A stretch of DNA of 64,000 bases. Source: Trichoplusia ni. Its lineage: Eukaryota > Arthropoda > Insecta > Lepidoptera > Noctuidae. The translations under genes were made by a program, and so were the position numbers. Below are positions 35,094-45,100 of this stretch, piece by piece. The first letter of the stretch is position 1; each line of letters starts with the position of its first letter. Location: the NCBI RefSeq assembly GCF_003590095.1, contig NC_039498.1, positions 7,192,001 to 7,256,000 on the forward strand. Direction: 5' to 3'. A model generated the notes under the pieces. It ran no database searches. It saw only the letters and a program-made list of their open reading frames with translations, and had not been told where the DNA came from.

Positions 35094-35571
35094 AGAGTCT
35101 GACATAACACTACCCATTTCCTCCCCCGAGGGAGTCGGGGAATCGTCGCGAAAAATGGTTGACCATCAATTGGTGGGACATATATTTGTAAGGTATAAGT
35201 TTTATTGTAGCCTCATCATCATCATCACCATCCACCTGACCTCTCCCATGCCACGCCACTGTAGTGCCTGTAGCTTATTTGTACGGAACCGTCGCGAGTC
35301 CAGCTTGCTCTTGACCGGTTTTTTAATACCAGCTTGTAAAAATCTCAAAACAAAGGATTTTTTTTCTTATACACTCGTACGATCATATATATATATACTT
35401 GTTAACTGTAATTAGTATTTGTATCGTAAAACTAGATGACATCAGATTTCTTCACTCATTAATCAACTTTAAATTATACCTAATAATATTTATCGTTATT
35501 TCACCTCTTAAAAAACCTGCTGAAATTGATCTATAATGAGTTCAATCGCATATTAAATGCATGAACGACAG

Positions 35572-35722
35572 CACGGATAGCCGAGTGGTTGAGGTCACCA
35601 CTCCAAACCCACTGTATTTGTGTTATCCAGGAATGCTTGTTCTGAGTCTGGGTGTCTTTGTGCATGTGACTTGAATGTGTGTGAAACCCCCGCGACACAA
35701 GGATTAGATTCCTTAACGCAAG
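35572..35722 (+). mobile_element. SINE family A
   Basis: It reads on the plus strand GGATAGCCGAGTGGTTGAGG, CCACTCCAAACCCACTG, then the body GAATGCTTGTTCTGAGTCTG. The B box is deleted. Confidence 0.7.
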
Positions 35723-36339
35723 AGTCGATTTATCAATATAAAAGTAAGATTTTCAGCAGAAAAAAAATGCCGTCAAATGCGAAATATGAGTACGAAGTTA
35801 GAAATTGAAAATGAAAAATAGTTTCATAAATATTTCATGCAGCCTTGGTGCCAGTGTCAAAGAAGATTTTAATACATTTTTTTTTCTTATATTCGATATT
35901 GCTGACTGAAATTATAAAAACATATTATATTTTGTAATTTGATCATGAATATATTAAAAGTGTTTCCGAATCTGGTTTTTAGTGTTTTGCAATGTTTACA
36001 TTAAGTTTAGTATTGGTTAATAACAATATTTAACACCTTGATTAGCACGTGAAAGTATAGGCTCCTTTTACAAATACTTATACATATATTGCTTCTAAGA
36101 AAACCCAACAGTGCAACTTTTAAGTTTATTGTTTTTAAACTACCAACTTTATGAACTAATTTTCTTGGTTCTCCACACAACTACCGCCATACAAACTCTA
36201 AGAGATTCATTTTAGAAGTTTAGAAATTAACTGAACTGTCTTAATCCAAAGCCAAAATATGCAATCTTCAAACATCCTAAAACTCAGTCTCATTCATTAA
36301 TTCCAGATATCAGCTGTGAAGCAGCTAACCTGTAGAACC

Positions 36340-38832
36340 ATGAAGGTTTGGGGAGCACACGGCGAGTTCTGCGCGCGACATCAGTGGGAGGTGATAGTGG
36401 CGACCCTGGCGCTGCTGGCCTGCGCCGCCAGCGTCGAGCGGAACGGCCCCGGGAACAGGTCGGAGCACTGCGCCGGCTGGGCCCGCGCCTGCCCCGGCCT
36501 CGAGGCCGAGTACCAGGCCGCAGACGCCGTCATCATGACCTTCGTCCGCTGCGCCGCCCTCCTCTACGCCTACTACCAAATCTCAAACCTTCAGAAAATC
36601 GCCTCGAAGTACTTACTCATCATCGCCGGAGTGTTCTCGACGTTCGCCAGTTTTATCTTCACTTCTGCTGTCGCCAGCCTCTTTTGGAGCGAGTTGGCCA
36701 GTATCAAGGATGCACCGTTCTTGTTTCTGTTGGTCGCTGACGTCGCGAGGGGCGCGAGGATGGCCAAGGCCGGCTGGTCGGCTGGGGAAGATCAAGGGAA
36801 GAGGGTTGGAAGAGCGCTCGCTCTGTTAGGCCCCACAGCAACACTAGATACACTCCTAGCAGTACTACTGGTTGGAGTGGGGGCCTTATCGGGAGTACCA
36901 CGTCTAGAGCACATGTGCACGTTCGCTTGTCTCGCTCTGCTTGTCGACTACTTAGTCTTCGTGACCTTCTACCCGGCTTGCTTGTCTTTGGTCGCTGACT
37001 TTGCGTCTGGACGTAAGGAAATGTCACCTGACAGTCCGTTTTCCGAAGCTGACTTGAAACCAAACCCAGTGGTTCAGCGAGTGAAGATGATCATGGCTGC
37101 CGGCTTGCTCTGCGTGCACTTGACCAGCCGCTGGCCCTGGAGCGCTGACAATGGCATCATCGAGGGTCCCACTGACACTCTAACACCAGCCCCGCATGAC
37201 AACATCCTGTTACATTCGTACGTCAAATGGTTCTCGGTCTCCGCTGATTACATAGTCATAGCAACCTTACTCTGCGCGTTGATCATAAAATTCGTTTTCT
37301 TCGAAGAGCAGAGGAACTGGGTGATCGATATGAACGACATGACGGTCAAGGAAGTGGTGCAAGAACAGCTGAGCCGTAAGCCAAAGTTTTCAGTAGGGGA
37401 TGACTCGAACTCTGAAGTATCCACGCAGACCGAGGGCGTGTTAGAGGATGAATGGCCGACACTCTCTCCCAGCTCCTCTGCATCTAAATTAAACGCTAAG
37501 AAACGCCCGATGGCGGAATGTCTCGAAATATACAGATCTGAAGGTGCGTGCACCTCGCTCAGTGATGAAGAGGTGATCATGCTTGTGGAACAGTCTCATA
37601 TACCGCTGCACAGGCTAGAGTCTGTGTTGGGAGACCCCCTCCGCGGCGTCAAGCTGCGCAGGAAGGTGGTCGGCGCGAGGTTCCAAACTGAACTAGCTAT
37701 CAAACAACTGCCTTACCTGAACTACGACTACACTAAAGTATTAAACGCTTGCTGCGAGAACGTGATTGGTTACGTCGGTGTGCCGGTCGGGTATGCGGGG
37801 CCTCTGGTCATCGATGGGAAACCTTACATGATCCCCATGGCGACTACTGAAGGAGCGCTCGTAGCGTCCACCAACAGAGGCGCTAAGGCCATCGGGTCTC
37901 GTGGTGTCACCAGTGTAGTGGAAGACGTCGGCATGACCCGCGCCCCCGCTATCAAGCTGCCCAACGTAGTCCGCGCCCACGAATGCCGACAGTGGATCGA
38001 TAATAAAGATAACTACGCCTTAATCAAGGAAGCCTTTGACTCCACTTCAAGATTCGCGCGCCTCCAAGAGATACACATAGGAGTCGACGGCGCGACCTTA
38101 TACCTCAGATTCAGAGCGACCACCGGCGACGCTATGGGCATGAACATGGTCTCCAAAGGCGCTGAAAATGCTCTCAAACTTCTTAAGAACTACTTCCCAG
38201 ACATGGAAGTCATCAGCTTATCTGGTAACTACTGTTCAGACAAGAAAGCAGCCGCGATCAACTGGGTGAAAGGCAGAGGTAAACGCGTTGTCTGTGAGAC
38301 GACCATCACCGGTGATAATCTAAGAACTATCTTCAAAACTGACGCCAGAACTCTAGCTAGATGTAACAAAATTAAGAATCTCTCTGGATCTGCCCTCGCT
38401 GGGTCCATCGGTGGGAATAATGCCCACGCAGCTAACATGGTGACAGCTATCTTCATCGCTACAGGCCAAGACCCAGCGCAGAATGTCACCAGCTCGAACT
38501 GCTCCACAAACATGGAGGTCTGCGGAGAAAATAACGAAGACCTGTACGTGACTTGTACGATGCCATCTTTGGAGGTCGGGACTGTGGGCGGAGGGACCAT
38601 ACTGACGGGTCAAGGCGCCTGTCTCGAGATCCTGGGCGTGAAGGGCGCGGGTGTCAGACCGGCAGAGAACTCTGCAAGGCTCGCCTCGCTCATCTGTGCA
38701 ACCGTCTTGGCTGGGGAACTCAGTCTCATGGCCGCTCTCGTAAACTCTGACCTCGTCAAATCCCACATGAGGCACAACAGATCCACCGTCAACGTACAGG
38801 ACAACATCACTCTGAAAGTGCCCACCTTATAA
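36340..38832 (+). CDS. HMGCR: 3-hydroxy-3-methylglutaryl-CoA reductase
   Basis: This ER-membrane enzyme makes mevalonate from HMG-CoA with NADPH. In insects the pathway serves juvenile hormone, dolichol and prenyl groups, not sterols. The 830-aa ORF matches the usual length in moths. I chose ATG 36340 (MKVWGAHGEFCARHQWEV); an upstream GTG at 36316 is in frame but not a normal start. A sterol-sensing-type membrane domain spans about 65-250 (YYQISNLQKIASKYLLIIAG), with a further membrane segment near 300-325. A linker follows to about 390, then the catalytic domain. Active-site residues are E504 (TTEGALVAS), the DKK motif around K635, D711 (GQDPAQN) and H809 (SHMRHNRS). S815 sits where the AMPK phosphosite lies in mammals. 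Signature GDAMGMNM is at 596. The coding region has no intron. A 3' splice site (TTAATTCCAG) lies at 36306. Confidence 0.98.
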   Translation: MKVWGAHGEFCARHQWEVIVATLALLACAASVERNGPGNRSEHCAGWARACPGLEAEYQAADAVIMTFVRCAALLYAYYQISNLQKIASKYLLIIAGVFSTFASFIFTSAVASLFWSELASIKDAPFLFLLVADVARGARMAKAGWSAGEDQGKRVGRALALLGPTATLDTLLAVLLVGVGALSGVPRLEHMCTFACLALLVDYLVFVTFYPACLSLVADFASGRKEMSPDSPFSEADLKPNPVVQRVKMIMAAGLLCVHLTSRWPWSADNGIIEGPTDTLTPAPHDNILLHSYVKWFSVSADYIVIATLLCALIIKFVFFEEQRNWVIDMNDMTVKEVVQEQLSRKPKFSVGDDSNSEVSTQTEGVLEDEWPTLSPSSSASKLNAKKRPMAECLEIYRSEGACTSLSDEEVIMLVEQSHIPLHRLESVLGDPLRGVKLRRKVVGARFQTELAIKQLPYLNYDYTKVLNACCENVIGYVGVPVGYAGPLVIDGKPYMIPMATTEGALVASTNRGAKAIGSRGVTSVVEDVGMTRAPAIKLPNVVRAHECRQWIDNKDNYALIKEAFDSTSRFARLQEIHIGVDGATLYLRFRATTGDAMGMNMVSKGAENALKLLKNYFPDMEVISLSGNYCSDKKAAAINWVKGRGKRVVCETTITGDNLRTIFKTDARTLARCNKIKNLSGSALAGSIGGNNAHAANMVTAIFIATGQDPAQNVTSSNCSTNMEVCGENNEDLYVTCTMPSLEVGTVGGGTILTGQGACLEILGVKGAGVRPAENSARLASLICATVLAGELSLMAALVNSDLVKSHMRHNRSTVNVQDNITLKVPTL

Positions 38833-39151
38833 CACATGTTTGGTGCAGTTCCAACATGGCTGGTCTGCGCGGCTCGTCTCGTACGAACCGCTTGCCTTAG
38901 AAAACTAATCTTCAGTTATGGTCCAAATGGCTAAGGGCTGGTAGCGTAGGATTTCACAGGAAACATTCTCAGCCCGAAAACCCAGTGAAAATTGATCGGG
39001 ATTTATCATTATTTTAGGTTAACAGAAGAGTTTCTGGGCGTATTATTACGGAATATGTGTGTATTGAATAATATTCGCGACAATATTATTGTTATAAAGA
39101 TAGGTGCTTAGTGTATGGCGAGGCGTGAAAATAATATAACTATAGTTGATC

Positions 39152-39157
39152 AATAAA
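39152..39157 (+). terminator. Polyadenylation signal AATAAA (HMGCR)
   Basis: A canonical hexamer about 320 nt after the HMGCR stop, followed by a T-rich, GT-containing stretch. It is the first AATAAA downstream. Confidence 0.6.
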
Positions 39158-42100
39158 TTAACTTTGAATGTTTATTCGTTTTTGTTCTTGCGCCATCTGT
39201 TAGTGGGACATGAAACTAAATCATGTGACACTCCGTTATTTGACCTTTCCTACCTTCCTCCTACTTGAGAATATAGATGTCGCTAGCAGTTCATTTAGGC
39301 CAATCTAAGATTTAGGCTTTGTCTAATTGCCAAAAAAAATATTGAGAGATAGAGGCCACAAAGATCTACACATTTTAAAGTTGCATGTTGATTCAGTTCA
39401 CCATCGTTATTATCTCATTAAAGATAGAGACCACATCGTATTATATTATTAAGATGCAAAGTTTGTAACTTAATCTCGGGCATTACTGAACCGATCAATA
39501 CAGTGTCGGCTGATTATCAACTTGAAATATAATATATCGCACTACGAAGGAAGGGCACAACTTAGTATCAAATATAAGTAGTGAACATAAAATTAAAGAG
39601 GGGCCCCGTCATAATTCATTGCCATTTTAACACTACTGTACAATACAAAACAAAATTAATATTTTTTCGTAAAAGAAACAACGTTCATGCAAACAGTTTT
39701 TTGTCAGTATTTTTTTGTAATTAGTTCATCATTTTTGATCAAAATAAAAGGGATTACAGATGTAACTTTGGGATAAGAACTTCCTCCAAACTCTAAATTC
39801 GCTGAATAAAATAGACGTTTCTAACACAGAGGATTGATAAAAAGTAGAGATAGAGATACGCCGAGTAACGAGTACCGAGTTTTACTCGGCTCAATTTTTT
39901 TTCAACCGATTATGTACTCGGCCGAGTAACTGGGTTCAATGAAAAGGCACGTAAACAAGTGCAAACAAGTTTGCGCCGGTCAAGACGTCGGCTCGCGTTA
40001 AAAGAGGAGTAGGCTGTAACCAGAACGTGCAGAGAACCTTGAGCTCCTGCATCATAACTTACCTTTGTTAAATTTTCAATATTAATTATTTTATTACTGT
40101 TCTCAAAATTTGGCTCATTACTCCTAAATCATTAACATAATTTTGATTTATTAATTCAGAATTTGAAAGGTTTCCTAAATTACTAATAAATGTTTTTTGA
40201 TTAACAATTGTTTTCATTAAATCTACCTAAATATATTGCTTTTCTTAAACAAAGTATACTCGTTACTCGTTATCAAATAACCGAGTTATTCGGCCGAGTA
40301 CGCAGAGTACCAAGTATCAAACCAGTACTCGGCCCGTCTCTAAAAAAGATATTTAATACAATAGTTAGATAAATGATAAATGACAATAGGTTCCTACTTA
40401 CGTAAATAGACATCTATCAATAAACATTAACATAAGTTATGAAATTATTAAACACGATGCCTATTTATTTTCAAAAGTATGACGCAAATTCGTGCGTGCC
40501 TACTTTACAAAGCACTATCCTTAAAATACAGAATTAATACGTAGACTACGGAGAATAGTGATGTCAGAAAATGACAGAGATAGCCATCTTTTTCATAAAA
40601 AAAAATAGTGCAAAGGAATATAAAACATACCTATTAGTAAAAAGAAAAATATGATAAAAAGTTATTGTCTTGCTAATTCATACTGATTTTAGAAATATGA
40701 TTGATAGCCATATCTTCGTGTTTTCTTCTGATTCCGCAATATTTTTGATATTATAGAATAATTTGAAATAATAAAATAACGTAGTTGGTTCAAACTTCGC
40801 GTTTCAAATAACAGTTTTGATAATCTATATACATAAGTACAGAGACTTGGCCTGCGCGTGTTCAATCGTAGATCGTACATGCCTACTTACATATTAAATC
40901 TAAACGGTAAACTGTTATGAGTGCCAATTACACTGTACAGTTAAGATAAATCGCTCTGGAAACATTAATAAGTACAATCAGTAAGTAATGACTTGAGTTT
41001 AGTGTCAGCTGGTTGTATAGTTTGCATCAACAACTGTTTCTATAGTTATGTCCCAGCTTCTTATGTTGTCAAGTTTTTGGTGTATTTATTACCTTACCAA
41101 TTCACAATAATCCAATTTGCGATTAACCAGCGGACACCTGCAGCCACTTTAATGGGTAAATTTATCAGATTAAAATGTAGTCTAAATGGATTTAGTTACG
41201 CCGGCTGGTTTTAGAGTCACGCCGACTAGCTGCGCGCTGGCCGTCAGCGTCGATGTCGAAATGTATGCGGCGTCTGCGCTGAGCGGTCAGCGAGAATATA
41301 CGAACCCCGAGTTTAATTTTGTCGTTTCTTCTCAGCCAGTTAGGATATTGTCGATTACAGTGTTCTTAAAAAATAAGACTAAGTGATGATACATCCTACT
41401 TAAAGAATAAGTGATTTCATGTCATTGCATACAATAGCTATAACCAATTTAGGTACCTATTGACCCATCAGCGCCGCCCAGCCTGTCGAACCAGCCTTAC
41501 CTTTATGTTATGAAAGCTTATGATTGCTCTTTTAATTATGAATTCTGACATTAGAATGTTCATCCATAGAAAATGCGCTTTGTAACTGCATAAAGATTGT
41601 ACGCCTTTTAAATAAAAACGAGAATAATGCTAAATTACCTCGTAATTGAAGCTATTTAGCCTCATTTTTAGTAAATAAAATTTATTGGCTTAATAATTAC
41701 GGTAAATTACCGGTTTGCAGAGGTCATTTTAGTATATTTCATTGTTTTAGTGGTACTCATGTAGGTGTATCTTTTTCATTAGTCATAAAGCCTTGACCGT
41801 CTGATGAATTAATTATTATTGTATTTTGTTCAACATAATATAGTTTTGTAAAACATAATACTCATTTCAATATTATTGTAATATGAAGCATTTTGCAACA
41901 TTTGGGAGTGGTAAGGTGGTGTGGTGTGTGTATTTGGGGTGGGTTTACGGTAGTAACGTGGAATAAAACACAGTAGTTATTATAAATATAATAATATTTG
42001 CTGTCAAGTCATCTGTTTACAAATGAACAATTGGTTCGTCAACATTGTAACACTATCACCTTGACGGTTCTATTTACACAATACATGATGTACTTGTTAA

Positions 42101-42171
42101 GAGATCTGTGAGACGCGGGTCGCGCGGCGGGCACTAAAACGTGTCCGCAGTGCGGGCTGCTGCTGCGGCTG
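39158..42171. other. Spacer between the convergent HMGCR and Sin3A genes
   Basis: I see no gene. It includes a TIR element at 39851-40342. The Sin3A 3' UTR must end in the right part. A minus-strand AATAAA at 41681-41686 is one possible signal, about 490 nt after the stop. Short ORFs at 40993-41386 have no recognisable protein features. Confidence 0.55.
39851..40342. mobile_element. TIR-bounded element built on CCGAGTA words
   Basis: The left end TAGAGATACGCCGAGTAACG and the right end TACTCGGCCCGTCTCTA are imperfect inverted repeats. CCGAGTAC/GTACTCGG motifs are repeated several times just inside both ends. The ~490-bp body is AT-rich with no ORF. It resembles a hAT-type MITE. I could not find a clear 8-bp target duplication. 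Confidence 0.6.
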
Positions 42172-45100
42172 CTACACGTGGTGGTCGCGCAGCCAGGCGC
42201 GGAAGCGGTCGCGGCGGCGCGCGTGCAGCGCGGCGTGCGAGGCGCGCGCGGCCGCCAGCGCGCCGCGGCGGCACAGCTGCAGCGCGCGGCGCGGGGCCGC
42301 GGGCTCGGCCGGCAGCAGGCGCGGCGGCTTGCGGCGGTGCGCGGGCGCGGCCGGCGCGGCGGCGCGCAGCGAGTGCGCGTTGTGCGAGTAGCCGCCCGCC
42401 CGCGCGCGCGCGTTGCGCACCAGGAACACGGGCTTGGCGGGCGCGGGGCGCGGCGCGGCGCGCGCGGTAGGCGGGCGGCGAGGCGCGCCCGCTGCCGGCC
42501 GCGTCCAGCAGCTCGAAGCTGACGCGGCAGTCGTCGCCGCCGTACAGCTTGACGAGGAACACGGAGTGGTCGTGTCGCAGCAGGCGGGCGGCGCGGCGCA
42601 CGTAGGCGAGCGGGCCGCGCATGCCGCCGCGCGCCGCCAGCTCGGCCGCGCGCATGGACCAGGGCTCGGCCACGCAGTGCTGCAGCTGGCGCACGGCGAT
42701 GCTGACCAGCTTGTCCAGCGTGTAGGCGGGGTAGGCCTTGATGCCCAGCATCTCGCGCGCCGCGTCCTCGTAGGCGGGCGCGTCCATGTTGCCGTCCAGC
42801 ACGGCGCGCACCAGGTCCAGCAGCACGTCGTAGTACTGCGCGGGCGTGTCGGCGGGCGCGGCGGCGGGCTGCAGGCGCAGCGCGCTGGCCACGGGCGCGG
42901 CGCGGGAGGCGGCCTGCGCGGCGGCGGCGCGGCGCGCGGCCCCCAGGCGCTGGCACAGCGCGCCGTGCACGCGCAGGAACAGGTACCACGACGTCGTGCA
43001 CACGAAGCGGGCCTCCTGCAGGGGGAGGGACACGTTACTAAAGCTTTCTCTACACTCTGCAGCACTCGTCACAATGGCCTTGTGATACGAGACTCAGATA
43101 TCAAATATATCAACCACAGCAATTCTGAAACCTCAACCTATTACAAGAATTTTATCATCATTTACTCGTATCACGCACAAAAACATGAATTTAGTTTTAT
43201 CACACGTAAATTATCAAGACTCACATTAGGCGGATGGTCTCTGTAGTCGTCCTCGATGTCCTGCGGCTCCGCTTTAATCTCAGTCTTCATTGACATCTCC
43301 TCATTACTGCTCGTGCGCTTCACACTGTTCGCCGATGCATTCGAACCATCTAACAAATACACAAAAAAGGTTCAGTAACATTTCTTGAATTCAGATTATG
43401 TCTGTAACATAGTCGTAGAAAATAAAATGCTATAAATTAAAACTAGTTCTTCTTTTAGTTAAAGGTAACAAGACAAGGGTCAGGTATTCATGCATTAGCG
43501 GACATAAAAGATTAAAATATCAACTATGTACTACCACTCAACTTGTAAAAATCTTTTAATATTATATACTTTTCAGCAAGCATAAGACAAATTACGTAAT
43601 TCTTGGTGCAAGCAAGCCATAACACATTTTGTCACTGGATTTAACATATACGCGACTCTAGGGTATGATTATAGTTTAGGTGTAATTTATAGAGACTTCA
43701 GTGGAAGGCAGCATGCGGGATCACCACAGACATTCTGTCTAATTGCACATCGCATGTTTTTACATCATTGTCTCACATTATAATACAAAACATACAATAT
43801 TCTATTTTAATGTTACGTTTCTTACCTTTGCTATCTGTGTTGTTATTGTTCTTGGGTTTGTTTTCCTTATTTTTATTGTTTTTACCGCTTTTGTCCGACG
43901 CGTTGTCTGATTCCGACGACTGTTGACAAATTTATACTTACATTAGTATTACGAAAATAAAGACCAACAAAGATATCTAGGTGAACGTAAAGTAGCCAGA
44001 CTGAACACCAAATTTAGAGTCATTAAGTAAATTGTTTGGTGATTATTTATAGAGACTTCAGTAGGAAGGCAGCATGCGGTATCACCACTGAGATTCTGTC
44101 AAAAGCACATCGCACGGTTTGTCATCATTGTCTCAATGAATAGATATGAATATCCACAAAAAAACTACCATTTACATTGATATAATTAAAATAAATATAT
44201 AATTTAGATCAGATACTCGGTTGTTCCACATAAAATTTAACATTCGTCCGAATCCATTCAGGTTTATCATTTTAGGAAGACCATAATTAATTACTTGTAT
44301 GTCGAGATTCAAACTAACGCCATACATTACTTGTTGGCGAGCTCCCCTACTACGTAACAGTATATAAAGATGCTTACCTCTTGTTTCTCTTGTTTCACAG
44401 CATTGCTGTTCTTGTCATCTTGTCCCTCGCCGCTCGGACTGCCCGGACTCGCGGCGTCATCCTTATCTTCTGGACGAACAAGCAAGTGGTTAGTTTAATT
44501 ATTTATTCATTGTATTTTAAAGATGATGATTTTTCAGGAAAGTTTCAGTTAGTTAATAGAGACTTCAGTAGGAAGGCAGCATGCGGTATCACCACTGACA
44601 TTCTGTCAAAAGCACATCGCACGGTTTGTCATCATTGTCTCATAATTATGTTTGTTGCCTTCGGAATAATTATTTATTTTATTGCTTTGTCATATTGTAT
44701 TAGACTTTAATTATGAGCCACAAGTATGGCTTGAATAAATTTTTACCACAATGTACCACAATGTATAGACACCAAAAACTTTAGTTTTATATTTTTGCAG
44801 ATGCAAGATTGACTGTTTTGCTGGACTATTCCACTATACTCATCAAATACTTTTAATTGGCATGTAAAAGTGACATAATTCATCCTAGTTTCTTTTAAGG
44901 TTGACAAATGACTACTTTAGAACCATTATTAACAAGTAAGAATTTCGAGAACATGAATATAAAATGGTTACTTATTAAAATGATTTTATTTTTGAAAAGT
45001 TCTCGAGCCGAATTAAGTATTTTTTAATTAGAATTATATATTATATTTACATGCTTGACATATTACTACTTTAGAGCCCTTACTACCAAGTAGTTATAGT

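Larger units (their letters stand above)
25023..36306 (+). other. Probable 11.3-kb first intron of HMGCR, repeat-filled
   Basis: I find no supported coding exon in this stretch. It is AT-rich and holds SINE family A copies (26.9, 28.1, 31.8 and 35.6 kb), Helitron-like pieces (28.5, 29.8, 30.9 and 32.5 kb), a repeat family built around TATGTTGGGGTCGGCTTCCA (29.0, 31.9 and 33.2 kb), and a duplicated GC-rich segment (27.57 and 35.03 kb). Confidence 0.45.

Noticed and set aside
36316..36339. In-frame upstream GTG start for HMGCR
   Set aside because: Eukaryotic start at ATG 36340 fits the known moth N-terminus MKVWGAHGEF.
36325..38837. Several long ORFs antisense or out of frame to HMGCR
   Set aside because: Shadows of a codon-biased gene with no family features.
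41186..41386. Short GC-richer ORF between HMGCR and Sin3A
   Set aside because: No family resemblance, and too short to support without transcripts.
42039..43246. Long Arg/Ala-rich ORFs on both strands over 42-43.2 kb
   Set aside because: By-products of the very GC-rich last Sin3A exon. Only the frames with Sin3 motifs are real.
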